DNA from: Mugil cephalus
Taxonomy: Eukaryota; Chordata; Actinopteri; Mugiliformes; Mugilidae
Assembly: GCF_022458985.1 (NCBI RefSeq)
Contig: NC_061783.1
Coordinates: 18,055,413 to 18,119,412 of the forward strand
DNA: 64,000 bases
Reading direction: 5' to 3'
Shown: positions 52,356-64,000 of the stretch, in pieces
Layout: each line of letters starts with the position of its first letter
Numbering within the stretch: the first letter of the stretch is position 1
Translations under genes and position numbers: made by a program
Notes under the pieces: generated by a model
Database searches by the model: none
What the model saw: only the letters and a program-made list of their open reading frames with translations
What the model was told of the DNA's origin: nothing

Positions 52356-54576
52356 TCACACGCCGAGTCTTGTGAGACGATTCTGTCAGGAAGAAAAACA
52401 GCAACACAATGATTAAAATCCAAGCATATGCAGATTCTTCACATCAAAAGATGGCCCAAATGCTACATCAAAAGAGGTCCAGAGATAATCCAGAAACAGA
52501 AACAAAACGGCCAACATACCTGCAGCAGCCGAATGCTCTTCAGGGCGGTTTCATCCAGCATCGACAGGTCCACTGAGTCCATCTGACTGGCCAGGAGCTG
52601 AACGCTCTGGATCAACAGATTACAGAGGAGAAGGTAGGTAAATTAGGCTGCTCTACGGGCTTAATCCACAGATTTACTAGACAACTAAAAATTTCAAAGG
52701 AATGCAGTTCATACTTCAACACCAACGAATCAGATCAGATCGAGAACTTCTTGTGTGCTCACCTCTCCGTTTCCAATGGGAACATTGATGACGATATCCT
52801 CATTTCCTGCCGCGATGGGAGAGCCGTTGACTGAAATGCTGTAGACCCTCTCTTTGTGGCGGGGAACTCTCACAGCGGGGGTCTTAGGAAGCCTGAATAT
52901 AACAGAGAAAAGTGTGGTAATACAGATACCGGAATGAGACAAGCAGACTGGTAGTTTTATTTAGCATAAAATTTGGCACAGTGCAGCTGTAATTTTCAGT
53001 CTAACCTTGGGTCAAAGCGTGGGGTGATGAGGGGAGTTGGTCCCATCATCAAAGAAGAGTCCAACATGCTCCTGGCAGGAGTGATCAGGGGCTTCCTGGA
53101 CGATCTGAGTCCAGACAAACATTTACCATCACGTTAATGGGCTACAACTTGGGAAAAAAGGGGCAACAAAGAAATAAAGAAGAGACGTACCGTCTGATAG
53201 CGGTGCTCTGCTTGGCTACTGCCAATGCCTTTGCTCTTTTGGACGTGGTCGGGGGCTTTTTGGTAGCTCTGGCCTACAATAAAAACACTATTTAAACAAT
53301 ATGAAGGAATATGGCCATCAACCTCCCACATTTACGATCATTAATGCTGTGCTTAAAGGAAAATCAGCCATTACCTTCCTAGTTGTGCTCGGGGTGTTTT
53401 CGTCTTCTACGCCAGATTTTGCTCCAACCTTTTTCTTTGACACTTTTAAACAACATGAAACATTTGTTAATGTTATACAAATGAATTCTCATTTAGTCCA
53501 AAAAGAAAAACTAAATCCATTTTAAAACTTACTTTTCTTAACTGTTTTCAGAGGAGCTGCATTCTCGTCAGCCACAACACCTTCAGCAATAGTATCTCCC
53601 TCTTCTCTCTGTTAACAGACATAAATCGAAAAACTAAATGTTTAATGAAGTACAGGGTATGTCTGCACGGACAAAGAATTTGAAACTTGGACACACTGTG
53701 AAACACAAAAACATTTTATGAGACAGACATAAAAAAACCCACCTTTACTTTATCCTCTTCTGGTGACTTTGGTTTCTCAGGTCCTACAGAAAATACAAGT
53801 AAATCATTTGCACTTAATGTTGACTTAAGGAGAAACTAGTGTAGTGCTTTCCTAACGCTGGCTATATTAACACTGTACTAATTATTTACACGGGCAGTAA
53901 ATTCAAAGATCTAAGAGTCCGATTTTTTGGAACCACGCACACAACATCTGAGGACTTAAGTAAAAAATAAACACTGGATCTGCAGTTAACTGATTTGAGG
54001 TTTGTGTGACACTAGACTAACGTGAAAGGATTGTGTTAACTTACTGCAGTTCTCCAACCAGGACATTTTTCTGATAGCCATGGGCAGGGTGATAATTGCC
54101 ATGTTGTAGCTGTTGTCAACATCTTTCAGCAGCTGGTACATTTTCTCTTTCAGTTGTCCAACTCTGGTTTTCACTGTGGAAAGATAACGTGTGCTTGTTA
54201 ATAATGTTATACAGATGGTTGATAAAGCAGTTAAAACTGGCTCCACAGTGAAAAAGTCACAATTAATTCTTTAATATTTATAATTAACATACAAAATCAT
54301 AGAAACAGTATTTCTATTGTTTTGATATTTGCACTCCTTTAGCCAGGAGCCTCATCCCAAATATTCGTTATGTAAACACATAATGCCAACAAATGATTCA
54401 CGAATCTTTAAGTTAAAATTACAGATACTTCATACAGTATGATGCTACATCCGTTAAATAAATAAATAAATCAGTAAATAATCACCCTCGCTGTCAAAAT
54501 CCTCCAGAAAGGCCTCGAGCTTTTCGCTCTTCGGGTTTTTCTTAGGTTGCTTGGTGGTTCTTTTCCTGGGAGCCAT
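52356..54576 (-). CDS. cdca8: Borealin (cdca8), proximal copy, head to head with airim, 10 coding exons
   Basis: Same product as the distal copy: chromosomal passenger complex subunit. Coding exons (minus): 54576-54486, 54173-54045, 53783-53743, 53608-53533, 53442-53375, 53273-53191, 53104-53006, 52892-52763, 52606-52520, 52382-52356. They join in frame to 831 nt, 276 residues, with canonical GT-AG sites. The protein starts MAPRKRTTKQ and has LEAFLEDFDSE, LLKDVDNSYNMAIITLP, SSRKPLITPAR, TPLITPRFDPR and the C-terminal segment ending KSIRLLQ. The last exon encodes only NRLTRLGV, unlike the distal tail. Exons 4 and 6 are 12 and 6 nt longer than in the distal copy. A 5' UTR intron (54904-54579) is supported by CAG/GTAATG and CTGCAG sites. 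Being next to airim, it holds the ancestral position; the distal copy is the probable duplicate. Confidence 0.92.
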
Positions 54577-54605
54577 GTCTGCAGGGATACACGGTGAGAA
54601 ATAAA

Positions 54606-54621
54606 TGTATGTATGTATGTA
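54606..54621. repeat. Short (TATG)n tract
   Basis: About four TATG units within the 5' UTR intron of the proximal borealin gene. Confidence 0.8.
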
Positions 54622-54966
54622 TATACACAACATTCAACCCAAAACAATTGCTTTATCAAGTTACAATAGCTACCTCCCTGTGGTTATTTTTCCAAAGAAC
54701 CTGCCGACATGCGGATAACCGATATAGAGGCTAACGCTAACAAGCTAACAGGTAACGACAATGCGAACAAGAAGACGAGCTTGGCCCGCAATGTGTCCAA
54801 CTTTCTTCGCTGCCGGCTCCATTCACACGCATAAACATTTACCTAATGACTTCAAAACCATTACAATCACCACAGCGACGGATATTTTATAACAAATTCA
54901 TTACCTGTTCCTGGTTTTCTTTCTCGTCCGGTCAACTTCGCCCTCCTTTAAATTTACAAAGCCGTT

Positions 54967-55012
54967 TTCAAATCTTCGCGGGGGGAGGGGGCAACTACTC
55001 ATCTCAGCCAAT
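54967..55012 (-). promoter_or_regulatory. Divergent borealin/airim promoter with CCAAT and CDE/CHR-like elements
   Basis: On the minus strand: CCAAT at 55008-55012, then CGCG (54977-54980), spacer of 4 nt and TTTGAA (54972-54967). The borealin start codon (54576) and airim start codon (55268) point away from each other about 690 bp apart, so this is probably a shared bidirectional promoter. The G/C-rich surroundings and lack of a TATA box fit a housekeeping/cell-cycle promoter. Confidence 0.68.
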
Positions 55013-55267
55013 CAGGACGCGCGTTTGCCTTGCGTCGCTAGGAAATGGTTCTCGGCCTATCACAGCACTCTACGTCATTGTTTACATCAGGAAGGCGGAA
55101 ATGTGTCCAGGCAACATGGTGGAAATGTGATGCTCTTAGCAGAATGGATTTTTAGCATTATAATGCAGCTTTTATGTCAAAATTGACCTTAAATTAAAAA
55201 ATAAACGCCTCTTGGAGTATCTTTACACATCATTGGGGGAAAACAGCCTCAAGAGCCGGGATCTGAA

Positions 55268-56870
55268 ATGTCCAAACTTACTTTAACTTTACTGCACCAG
55301 TCGCTGAGGAAAAGCTTCGTGACTCTGGAAAGCAATCATAAAGTATGGACGAGTGTGTTGGACGAGTGCAGCCCGCTGATGGTGTCTCTCGGAAATTTGG
55401 CTGAGCAGTCGAGGGCACTGTCCAACATCCAAATATCAAACACACCGCTCAGAGACTTTCCTGACCTGGAAGATCGGCTGCGTTTCAAACTCTCAGAAGC
55501 CACGGACACAGTACTGGGAAAACTCAATGAGAAAATGTGAGTGACTGGGTATATAGGGTAACTCGAAGATAGACTGCAGTGATGGGTCACATTTGGTTCT
55601 CTTTCCCTGAGATGTCATATATACGTAGCTTATAAATAGTTTGCCAGTCCTGTTACAAAGCCATGTGCAGCTTTCACCATCAATCAGTGTAATAGTGTTT
55701 TACTGTTCTTCCAGTGGCATGTGAAAGGAGCGAAATGTAAATTACAAGTCTATATATCATTTTTTTCCACTAAAACAAGGCTGGCATGATGTCAGACCCA
55801 GAAATCATGTTGTCCTTTAGTACCATGTCATATCCTGGAAACTTCATTAAGTTTTGAGAAGGTAAAAACAAAAGATAGCGCTTCTGTGTGTTTTTATTAA
55901 ACACAACTGTGTATTTCACCTGTATCTCTTTATTCCAGGTCATCTCTACAGTCTGTCAGAGATACCATCAGTAACCAGGTCTCTACGGTCTTCCAGCTCT
56001 ACGAGCAGGACGCAGACAGTATAGATCTGCTTGCTGTGACTGAGCGATCCGCCATCACCCCGTCAGTCGCTGACATGCTAGAGTGGCTTCAGGATGCAGA
56101 GAGGCACTATCGGCAACAGTATCCTTTCTGTTGTCTGTTAATATCGTCAGTCACCCACTTTTACAGCCAAAAACAAAGCTAAAACAAGCAGCTGGACTAA
56201 TCTGAGTTTTCTTGAAGATCATCACAGTGTCTTCTTTAATTCAAGATCTTATCCAAATGGCAAAACATCAGTTGCATTTGTTTTAGGTATGCTTTTTATC
56301 GACATGTGGACCTTTTGCTCATGCTTAGGTCTTTTTTTCCTGCTCAAGCCACGTTCAGATTCTTGAGAAGGAAAACTCTGCTTCAGACGCTGAGAGCAGA
56401 TGACCTCTCGCTCCTGGAATCTGCTCCAAAGAGATGGAAATCCCTGGAGACTCCCAGCACAGAAGACCGCATCACAGGTAAGATGAGATGACTCTGCTGT
56501 AATGAGGCTCTGTTTCAATTATAACTTATGAATAAATGAAAGTGACGGAATCAAGAAACTATTTTTTTTTACCTTTATTCCCTTTTGTTTATTTTAGATC
56601 TTTCCATTATCCTGAATAATTCGCCTGTCAGAATGTCATCCTGCTTTCAGATATTCTTATAGCGACTCATAAAGAGGCCCGACCTCAGAGCCAGTGTATA
56701 TAACACTAAAACCAACAGCAAGGGCATTTTTAAGGGCTCGTACAAATCTACATTTGTTCTTTTCATCAGGTGGCAATGTTAGTGTTAAAGATTTGCAGAT
56801 GAACTAATTACTTCTCTGTTTTCTTTCAGATACACTCTGCAAAGTGTCTTTCTTTATGGAGTCACAGTGA
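55268..56870 (+). CDS. airim: AIRIM (AFG2-interacting ribosome maturation factor; C1orf109 homologue), 4 coding exons
   Basis: In mammals AIRIM works with the AFG2A/AFG2B ATPases and CINP in pre-60S ribosome maturation. Coding exons: 55268-55536, 55939-56118, 56359-56477, 56830-56870. All junctions are GT-AG and the joined frame is 609 nt, 202 residues (human about 203). Recognisable blocks: LTLLHQSLRKSF and VWTSVLDECSPLMVSLGNLA near the N-terminus; FPDLEDRLRFKL; SVADMLEWLQDAERHYRQQ in exon 2; FLRRKTLLQTL at the start of exon 3; and the C-terminal CKVSFFMESQ. The exon 2/3 junction was set by restoring the HYR..FLRRK continuity. Mostly helical, no signal peptide or membrane segment. It diverges from borealin, as in human, and converges on the claudin gene. 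Confidence 0.93.
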
Positions 56871-57199
56871 AGACGGTTACAACCTTAAAGTAAGAATGGA
56901 CGCTCGGATGTGAGAGCAATCACTTTCGCTCAGTGAAGCACAAAGCTCCCACGTCTGTTCTTGGACATGAACTATCTGCATGCCACAGACTGAATGAAGA
57001 GGATGATTCCCACATATCCAAAAATGAATCTATCCACAAAAGGACATTGTGGCATTGTTATGTTACTTGAATGTTTATACGGAGAAAATCACTGCTATTT
57101 TTTCATTTTTTTTTCTAGTCTGTGATGGTCAAAGTGTTCCAAAGTAAATACAAAATGCAGCACGCGCAAACTTCATCAAGCACACTCTACCAAACTCTT

Positions 57200-57205
57200 T
57201 TTATT
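57200..57205 (-). terminator. Possible polyadenylation signal of the claudin gene
   Basis: TTTATT on the plus strand gives AATAAA on the minus strand about 365 bp downstream of the claudin stop codon. A second TTTATT lies near 57257. Confidence 0.4.
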
Positions 57206-57568
57206 TCACAATTTTCATGTCAGTCAAGGCATTATGTGACAAATCAGGAGGTAATCACTTTATTGGAGGACGACTGATTGACAAATCACTGCAACCTTCA
57301 AAACACGGGCCATCATAAAAGCCGCCTTAACGCAAGTCACGCGTCGATTTGACAGTAAAGGCAGGGGAGGCTTTCTTCAGGCACTACTGTACGTCTCAGT
57401 GCAAAGTCAAACTTCAAACGAACACAAACTCAACACAAACATCACACACTGATATACAAAATATACGTTGGATTGATAAATATATAGATTTCAATTCACA
57501 GTGAGTGTAAAGTCAGGGAAGTCACTTTGCTGAAACTTTCCCCTCCTTCCACCAGCTGGTGTTTGCCC

Positions 57569-58258
57569 CTACACGTACTCCTTCAGGGGCAGATTGTTGG
57601 AGGTGATGGGTTTCGGGGGGTCTGGCGCGGTCGCGGGCGAATTAGCAAAGCTGCGGCCGATGTAGCCCCTCCGGTACCTGCCTCCCCTCTCCATGAGGGG
57701 GCAGGTGCTGCTCAGCACGGCCCCGCTGATCATGAGGATGACCGCGGAGGCCCAGCCCAGATAAATGGCCTGGCCCAGCTCCCTTTTGTGCATCACAGGC
57801 ACGTTGGGGTTGTAGAAGTCCTGGATGACCGTGTTGGCCGTCCAGGAGACGGGGATCAGCACGCACAGGCCCGTGAGGATGAAGAGCACGCCGCCGGAGA
57901 GCGCGATGCCGGCCTTGGCCCGCCGGTCGTCGCCGGCGCAGGTGGTGCACTTCATGCCGCAGCAGGACACGGTGCAGGAGAGCCAGCCCATGAAGATGGC
58001 CAGGCACATGAGGGCGCGGGCCGCCTGGATGTCCGGGGGCAGGGCCAGCATGGAGTCGTACGTCTTGCACTGCATGTGGCCCGTGGTCTGGTAGATGCAG
58101 TTCATCCAGATGCCTTCCCACTTGATCTCCGAGGTCAGGATGTTGCTGCCGATGAAGGCCGACACCTTCCACTGGGGCAGGGCCGTGACGGCGATCGCCA
58201 TGATCCAGCCGGTCACCGCGCAGGTGAAGCTGATCAGCTGCATGCCGGTGTTCACCAT
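57569..58258 (-). CDS. Claudin, tight-junction tetraspan protein, single exon
   Basis: Claudins form the paracellular barrier or ion channels of tight junctions. The 229-residue frame starts at MVNTGMQLIS; an upstream in-frame Met adds 24 basic residues (MKEIRKARRQRSRREG) not seen in claudins, so I chose the internal start. The signature is complete: Trp30, Gly49-Ile50-Trp51, Cys54 and Cys64, and Arg81 at the end of the first extracellular loop. Four membrane segments fall at roughly 8-28, 82-102, 117-138 and 163-183. The tail ends in KEYV, a PDZ-binding terminus for ZO proteins. It resembles claudins 3, 4, 5 and 8, but I cannot assign the number. The coding region is much more GC-rich than its surroundings. 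No intron, as in many classic claudins. Confidence 0.93.
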   Translation of the reverse strand: MVNTGMQLISFTCAVTGWIMAIAVTALPQWKVSAFIGSNILTSEIKWEGIWMNCIYQTTGHMQCKTYDSMLALPPDIQAARALMCLAIFMGWLSCTVSCCGMKCTTCAGDDRRAKAGIALSGGVLFILTGLCVLIPVSWTANTVIQDFYNPNVPVMHKRELGQAIYLGWASAVILMISGAVLSSTCPLMERGGRYRRGYIGRSFANSPATAPDPPKPITSNNLPLKEYV

Positions 58259-60390
58259 GATGACGACGCCGCCGCCTCGGATTCCTTCTCGCCGGCTCCT
58301 CTGTCTTCTTGCTTTTCTTATCTCTTTCAAAGTCTGTCGTCTACGTCTCTCTCCTCTCGCTCTTGGCTTCCTAAGGTCTTCGGCCTAACGTCGCTTTGTC
58401 AGAAGCCATGCTCCGTTCTTTTTCTTTTCCTCCTCAACATCTGCTCGCAGTTTTTTTAGCTTCCTCGCGTTCCTCGCGTTCCTCGGGTTATCCGGGAGGC
58501 AATCGCCCGCTTTCTCTCGGCGGACGTTCGGCTTTTCAGGGGATCACACACTTTCTCCTCCTTTTCATTCCCGAGTTCGAGTCAATGCATTATTGAGCAG
58601 CTCAATAGCTGTGCAGTCACCTGTGGCCGCTCCGCAGAATCCGGATCGATCGGCCTCCGCGGTCCACAACCCGCACAAGAGATGACTCGCTGCCAGTTCT
58701 TTTCAGTTTTTCTTTGCGTAAAAAGTTATTTTTCCCCCTAACTCTGGTTCCCTGGGCCGACGGTCGAGCTGCTGTTTATTTCAGTATCTCTCTCCGTGTT
58801 CGGTGTAGCCTTACGTGGATGGATCAGACTGACAGAACCTGATACCCGGAGTCGGGCCACTGATGCTGCTGCGAGTGTATCCTGTCACAGCGAGGTTGAA
58901 AATAGTGATGCTCGATTACACAACAACAGCAAAAAAAAAAAAAAAAAAAGCTGTTCAACCCAGAGTAAAGTCCAGATACGGGACTAAAAACCACGACCTG
59001 AGGGAGGAGGTTATTCCGGTCACTTGTTTCTTCAAAGAATCCACATCAGGCTTTACAAGCGACAGGTTTTTTTTTTTTTAAATCCCCGCTGAAGAAAAAC
59101 AGCCAGAAGAACTCATCATCAGACACTGCTGCTGCTGTTGCTGCTGCCGCCGGCTGAAGTGTTGTTGACAATAAATGGCGCTGAGGTCCAAGCCTTGACG
59201 AGGCCACTTCAGACCTCGACCCCACCCCCCCAACCCCCACCCCCGCGGCGGCGGCTCCCTTTGCCAGAAAAAAGATCCTAAAAGGGTCAGTTCGGTTTCC
59301 AACAGGTGCATAAATAACAAATCAGAGCCGCACAGTCAGGCGACCGTGGAAGTAGGGCATCGGCTCGCTCCCTCCCATCTCCGGCACGGCCGCTCGCAAA
59401 CCTGCGGAAAGCAACACTGAACCCCGGGGGCAGGAGGGAGAGGGCAGAAGAGGGTGAGGCAACAAAAGGAGGGAGGGAAGGAAGGAGGGATGGATGGACT
59501 GATGGAGGACGGAGCGGTGCGTGGAGGTGGATCAGTTGACACAAAGACAACGAGGCAGGGGGGGGCCTCTACAATGGGGATTACACGCTCTGCATTGCTC
59601 CGTGCTGAACAAACTTGCATTTTAAAGGAGCTTTCAACAAAAATTAGCTTTCACTTGCCCTTTTCACGGCAGTGAAAGGGGGAAGCGGGTTCACAAAGAC
59701 GGGGGGGCTCATAGTTGTCTTTGCTTTAACAATGACTAAAGCTAAAATGCTGAAAAGCCGCAGGGAAAATAAACGGGTCACATGTGTACAAAAAAAGAGC
59801 ACTTCTCTTTGTAAAAATCCATATTTGGAGCATCTTTTCTACATTTTACTCCAGTTATTTCCATGGCTGATAGCTGACAGACTAAATGTCTGGTCTATAT
59901 GAGGTTATTTATTATACATGTGTTAAATACACATCTAGAGGAGGATAAACTAGACCCGGAGTGTGACAGGAGGACCTGACAGCAGCCCTTTGTCTCCACA
60001 TTCACACATTTCCTCTCCCACCAGAGGAGACGCCGTCCGCGCCGGGGCAACCTTAGTGTGCCACTGCGCCGATGAATTAAATATCACGGCATCAAGATCC
60101 GCGGCTCAGGTTTCCTTTCTTCTGTAGCCTCCGCTCTCCTCGGCAACGGTGGCCATGGCGACCGGCCGGGGACACAGGAAACGGGAGAGGAGAGGCGATG
60201 ATACACAAAAAAAAGGGGGAAGCGCAGGAAGGTGACACACACCAGTGATGGTTCTGCGAATGCAGATCGGCGCGGAGTAAAATTACACACCGTTTGATTT
60301 CACAAGGATGACTGGAGTGTGAATGTACTCGACTCTTCTGCATAACATCCAAAAATATTAAAACAGTGAGCAGCACAATGAAGTGCTTTT
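58259..60390. other. GC-rich region upstream of the claudin gene, no second gene seen
   Basis: Immediately upstream lies the probable claudin 5' UTR and promoter. Features include a CTG/GTT-rich stretch at about 59128-59150, a C-rich run at 59219-59245, GGA-rich sequence at 59430-59480, and the motif GGCAACGGTGGCCATGGCGACC near 60140. Overlapping frames of 60-94 codons on both strands show no domain. A poly-A run lies at 58931-58949. Confidence 0.5.
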
Positions 60391-61378
60391 GACCTCATCT
60401 ACCTGAGGCACCAGGAGGGAAGAGACACGGGCGCTGCTCACATCCTAGCCCTGTTTTTGCAGGATGTGAACATCCTGTATTAAGTACAAAAAACAAAGTT
60501 TCTTCTTAGATTCTTTTTGGCTAAAAAACATTTTCATTAAAGTGAACCGCTGGCAAACACCAGAGGATTGTTCCAGCCCGTTCCTTCCTCTGTCGCCTGG
60601 ATTTTAAACGACGCTGAACAAATGTACAAAACTTACACCGATCAGGCGTAACATTATGACCACCCTCCTAATGTTGGTCAGGCTTCGAGTTGTGGCTCAT
60701 CAGAGAACGGACGTCTGGGGGGTCCTGTGGTGTCTGGCACCAGGATTTTTGTTAATGTGGGGTCTTTGGTTCTTCTGCGGATCATCTCACAGATACATGA
60801 TCAGTTTGGGATGTAGTGAATTCAGACAGCAGGTCAACATCTTGTGCTGTTCTTCATGATTTTTTGAGTTGTTCCTGAAGTGTTTTTGTGTGTCTGTATC
60901 AGGCTGCATCCTACTTGGGGTTGTCATTGCTATGTGGTGGGGATGCCCAGCCTGGTTTAGGTGTTTTTACACGTCTAAGTAACATCCACACGAATTGAAT
61001 TGTCACACTTGATACAGGATGGCTAAAGGTATTTACCTCTAGTGTCAGTGGTCATAATGTTGTGGCTGATCAGTGTATAGAGTTTAATGGAACCAGGTGT
61101 AATCACATATTTTTTTTGGAGTGATGTAGTCTGTGTAACAACGTCAATGTTTTTAACGTGTAGGAGCAGACGAAACCTTAGGAAGAAATTACATTTGCCA
61201 GCGATCCACTAACATGAAGATACTTTCATCTAGAAATAAATAAATAAATAAACGTAGGTGTGTTTTTTTGTACTTGATACAGGATGTCCGCATCCTGATC
61301 CTAGAAAAACAGGGTTAGGATGTGTGCAGCACCTCAACCTCTCTTCCCTCCTGGTGCCTCAGGCAGGTAGATGAGGCC
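60391..61378. mobile_element. Inverted-repeat DNA element with ~100-bp TIRs, carrying a nested MITE
   Basis: 60391-60487 and 61270-61378 are long imperfect inverted repeats. The left arm reads GACCTCATCTACCTGAGGCA... and the reverse complement of the right arm gives GGCCTCATCTACCTGCCTGA..., continuing with shared 'CACCAGGAGGGAAGAG' and 'CATCCTGTAT(T/C)AAGTAC'. No clear TSD flanks it, so the superfamily is open. The other MITE (60634-61077) sits between the arms. No transposase frame. Confidence 0.78.
60634..61077. mobile_element. Full-length TACAC(C/T)GATCAG MITE, nested
   Basis: It begins TACACCGATCAGGCGTAACA and ends with the reverse complement of TACACTGATCAGCCACAACA. 444 bp, bounded by TA. 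It is the longest of three family members in the window (others at 17515 and 38697). Confidence 0.82.
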
Positions 61379-62015
61379 TAATAAGAAAAGTATTTAACCG
61401 TGGACAACGGGCTCCTACTTTAGCGCCGGCCGTTCAGTTCTTAGACAGCGAGAAAACAGTTGCATCATTAATATTTTACTGTTTCTCTTTAATCCAATTT
61501 ACTGTGGTAAAGAATGCCATCTAGTGACAAAACAAAAGCACATAATGGCTTTGATATCAAGTGGTTGCACAACATATACAGGTATACAACAGAGAGTCCG
61601 TGGAGATACTGTAAGGTGTTAATTTGCTGCTTTTTTTCCCCGATATAACACCTGGATGACATGTGTGCAATTATTAATATAACAAAAGATCAATTATTAG
61701 GACACGCAGGTATGTTATAGGCATAAAATACCAATTTATTACTTTGCACATTAACACAAGAATTCCCTGCAGGCTAAAAAAACAAAAAAACAAAACAAAA
61801 AAACAATCAAAAAGAAAAAGAAAGTATTTGAACATGTCACATAATAGCAATAACAGCAAGTGAATGGCCCTCCGCTGGAGGCGGGGCGTGTTCTAGCCCC
61901 GCCCCCTCCCCCCTCCTCACAACCAATCAAAAAAAGGGTTCCGTTCACACAATCGGATTCTGCGATTCTATTGCTATTGGACGAGCACACACACAGTTTC
62001 AGAGACCACTAGCAG

Positions 62016-62051
62016 AAAAAAATAAAATAAAATAAAATAAAATAAAATAAA
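62016..62051. repeat. (AAAAT)n microsatellite
   Basis: About seven AAAAT units. Confidence 0.92.
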
Positions 62052-63694
62052 CAGATCAGAGCTATAACAAACCCCCGGACGAAAAAAAAAATTAAAAAGG
62101 AACCGAAAAAAAAAAAAATAAAAAAAATAAAATTACACAATACACAATGTCAAATTACAAATCTGTCGAGATATAACAAGATATCAAAGTGAGAGGAATT
62201 TCAAAATAATTCATGCTCTCTTTTCTATCGGGGCACAGAAAGAATAGTGGATTGTTGTTTTTGTTTTTTCTGAAATCTTTTTTTTTTCTAAAAAGGTTAA
62301 AAAGAGGTAATCCTGCTCCGTCGATGCCGTGGGGACCCCAAAAAAGAGGAAGTGCGTTTTGTGAGGGGTTAGCGTAGTTGCCATGGAAACAGGAGAGCCT
62401 CCCCCCACCCGCATCACTAAAAAGGGAGGCCACAGGTACAAACCAGGAGTGAGGAGACAAAAAAAAATAATTAAAAATAATTAAAAATAAAAATAATGGA
62501 CACTCGCTACAGTAACCTGGCAGAGAGGAGAGAGGAGGGGGGAGAGGAGGGGGAGGAGGGTCGGTCTTTAACGGGTCCACATTTGAAGAAAGTACCTCGT
62601 TTGGATTTGAACGCAACGCAAAGACCTGCTCACCCCCACACCCCCGCCCCCACCACCACCACCATCACCGCCACCACCACCTCAAAGACAGCATGTACCT
62701 CCCGAATTACCGACATTTGTGTAGGAATCTTTAAAATACATCTTAGAGAGACCGGACAAATATTGCTAGCCTAAAAAACAGTCCCACTTAAACTGATAGA
62801 ACATTTACCCCGAGAAAAAAAAAAAAAGTGTTTATATATTTTTTTTTCCATCTTTCTCATAATAAATATGATTCAAAAAACATTTTTTCTCATTTTTTTC
62901 TCTTTTCAAAAAAAAAAAAAAAAGAAGGACAATACTCTGGCATGCAGGCGAGCAAAGTCTACATTTTGTTACACGAAAAAGAAAATCGTCTACAGCCTAC
63001 GATAACTATTCCACCAAAAAATGCACATTCCCACTGATTGACACAAGCAAAAGGAAAAAATTAACCGGAGGAAATCAAAAAAATCACTAAATGAAAAGTA
63101 CAGACACAAGATAAGCCAAAATAGACCGACAACCACAATGAGTAGAATTATAGCTTCGTGTTTTTGTTTTTTTTTCTTTCTTTTCTCCGCATTTGAAAAC
63201 TGGGTTAATATTGCTTTGAAATGTCACTAACGGGGAGTGATCCTTTAATCTGGATGGAGTTCAGTGATTAAATATTGGGATTTAAAATGTGACTCTTCAA
63301 TCGCAGCCTGCTTGACTTGGTAGTGCACGTTTAGAAAAAAAGAAATCTGCCCCCCCTCCCCTCCCCTTTAAACAAAGTAGAACTTATTGCATGCAATGCC
63401 TGGACACCACCCCCCCTCCACCCCCCATATCCCCCCCCCCCCTCCTCATCCCCCTCCCCCTCCAAGCTTTCCTCATCATTTCCCCGTTTCTCCAACCCGA
63501 CGCCAGCGCCCACGCCTTCAACAGGAAGGTGCTCAAACTCATTCATAGTAAACCTGCTGCTTTACGGGTTGGTTTATTACAAAAGGGTTTTCGCTGAGCT
63601 GCCCCCCCCCCGAAGAGGCGTGCACGCCGACGGCTCCTCCGAAACCCCCTTCCCCGTCCCGTAACCCCGTTACCCCGCAACACCGACACTTTGT

Positions 63695-63801
63695 GGGGGG
63701 TGGATGGGATGGGGAGGGGGAGGGGGGGGTGGCCGCCGCTCGGCAAACTGTCCCCGCGGAAACTAGGTTTGCACACTGGGGGGGGGTGGGGGGTGGGGGG
63801 G
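63695..63801 (+). repeat. G-tract cluster with G-quadruplex potential
   Basis: Two groups of closely spaced G runs (63695-63730 and 63778-63801), each with at least four runs of three or more G separated by 1-5 nt, meet the usual G-quadruplex pattern on the plus strand. Confidence 0.7.
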
Positions 63802-64000
63802 TCCGAGAGCAGTGCTGATGCTTATTGTCGATTCGTTTAATCCAGTGTTAAAAACGCGTTAAAAAAATATGAAACAAACACTGTTAAATACTTTAAGATG
63901 GGTATACTTCAAATACACACAGAGTAATAAGAAACCGTTTTTTTTTTTAAAAAGTCTAAAAATTCAACTCATTGCCAAACCGCTTTTTTTTTCTCAATAT

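Larger units (their letters stand above)
61379..64000. other. Homopolymer-rich right end, possible 3' UTR of a gene beyond the window
   Basis: Many A and T runs of 8-15 bp, C runs at 63409-63442 and 63601-63610, and G runs after 63695; no coding exon recognised. A GC-box/CCAAT-containing block lies at 61865-61935 (GGCGGGGCGTG, ACCAATCA) and an X-box-like motif at 62377. Conserved-looking but non-coding UTR or promoter sequence is the most likely content; I cannot identify a gene. Confidence 0.4.

Overview
The window looks like nuclear DNA from a ray-finned (teleost) fish. The genes are vertebrate genes split by short GT-AG introns, CA/TG microsatellites are common, and the non-coding DNA is full of short degenerate DNA transposons (hAT-like, Tc1-like and piggyBac-like) with a few dead non-LTR retrotransposon pieces. 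No bacterial, organellar or viral gene set is present. I identified genes by reading translations and splice sites; no database search was run.

Layout. Positions 1-47,000 are a gene-poor stretch in which I find no convincing host exon. It holds non-autonomous transposons, several with readable terminal inverted repeats (TIRs) and target-site duplications (TSDs): 9296-10142, 14943-15683, 20616-21182, 23034-23278, 27683-28016, 32222-32503 and 38973-39460. It also holds remains of transposase and reverse-transcriptase genes (11660, 27165, 29440, 31232, 41121). One unrecognised broken gene (30736-31847, minus strand) is split by a LINE fragment.

The gene-dense part is 47,171-58,258. Two complete tandem borealin (cdca8) genes lie on the minus strand (47171-50519 and 52356-54576). 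Each has ten coding exons with matching intron phases. The second is head to head with airim (C1orf109 homologue, plus strand, 55268-56870), the same arrangement as human CDCA8/C1orf109. A single-exon claudin gene (minus, 57569-58258) converges on airim. Both borealin copies keep the same cell-cycle promoter signature, a CCAAT box and a CDE/CHR-like pair at identical spacing, so the duplication carried the promoter with it.

Borealin belongs to the chromosomal passenger complex (mitosis), AIRIM to a ribosome-maturation complex with AFG2 ATPases, and claudin to tight junctions. The first two probably share a divergent promoter; the claudin is functionally unrelated.

Positions 58,259-64,000 hold a GC-rich region upstream of the claudin, a roughly 1 kb inverted-repeat element with a second MITE inside it (60391-61378), and a homopolymer-rich, G/C-tract-rich end that may be the 3' UTR of a gene beyond the window.
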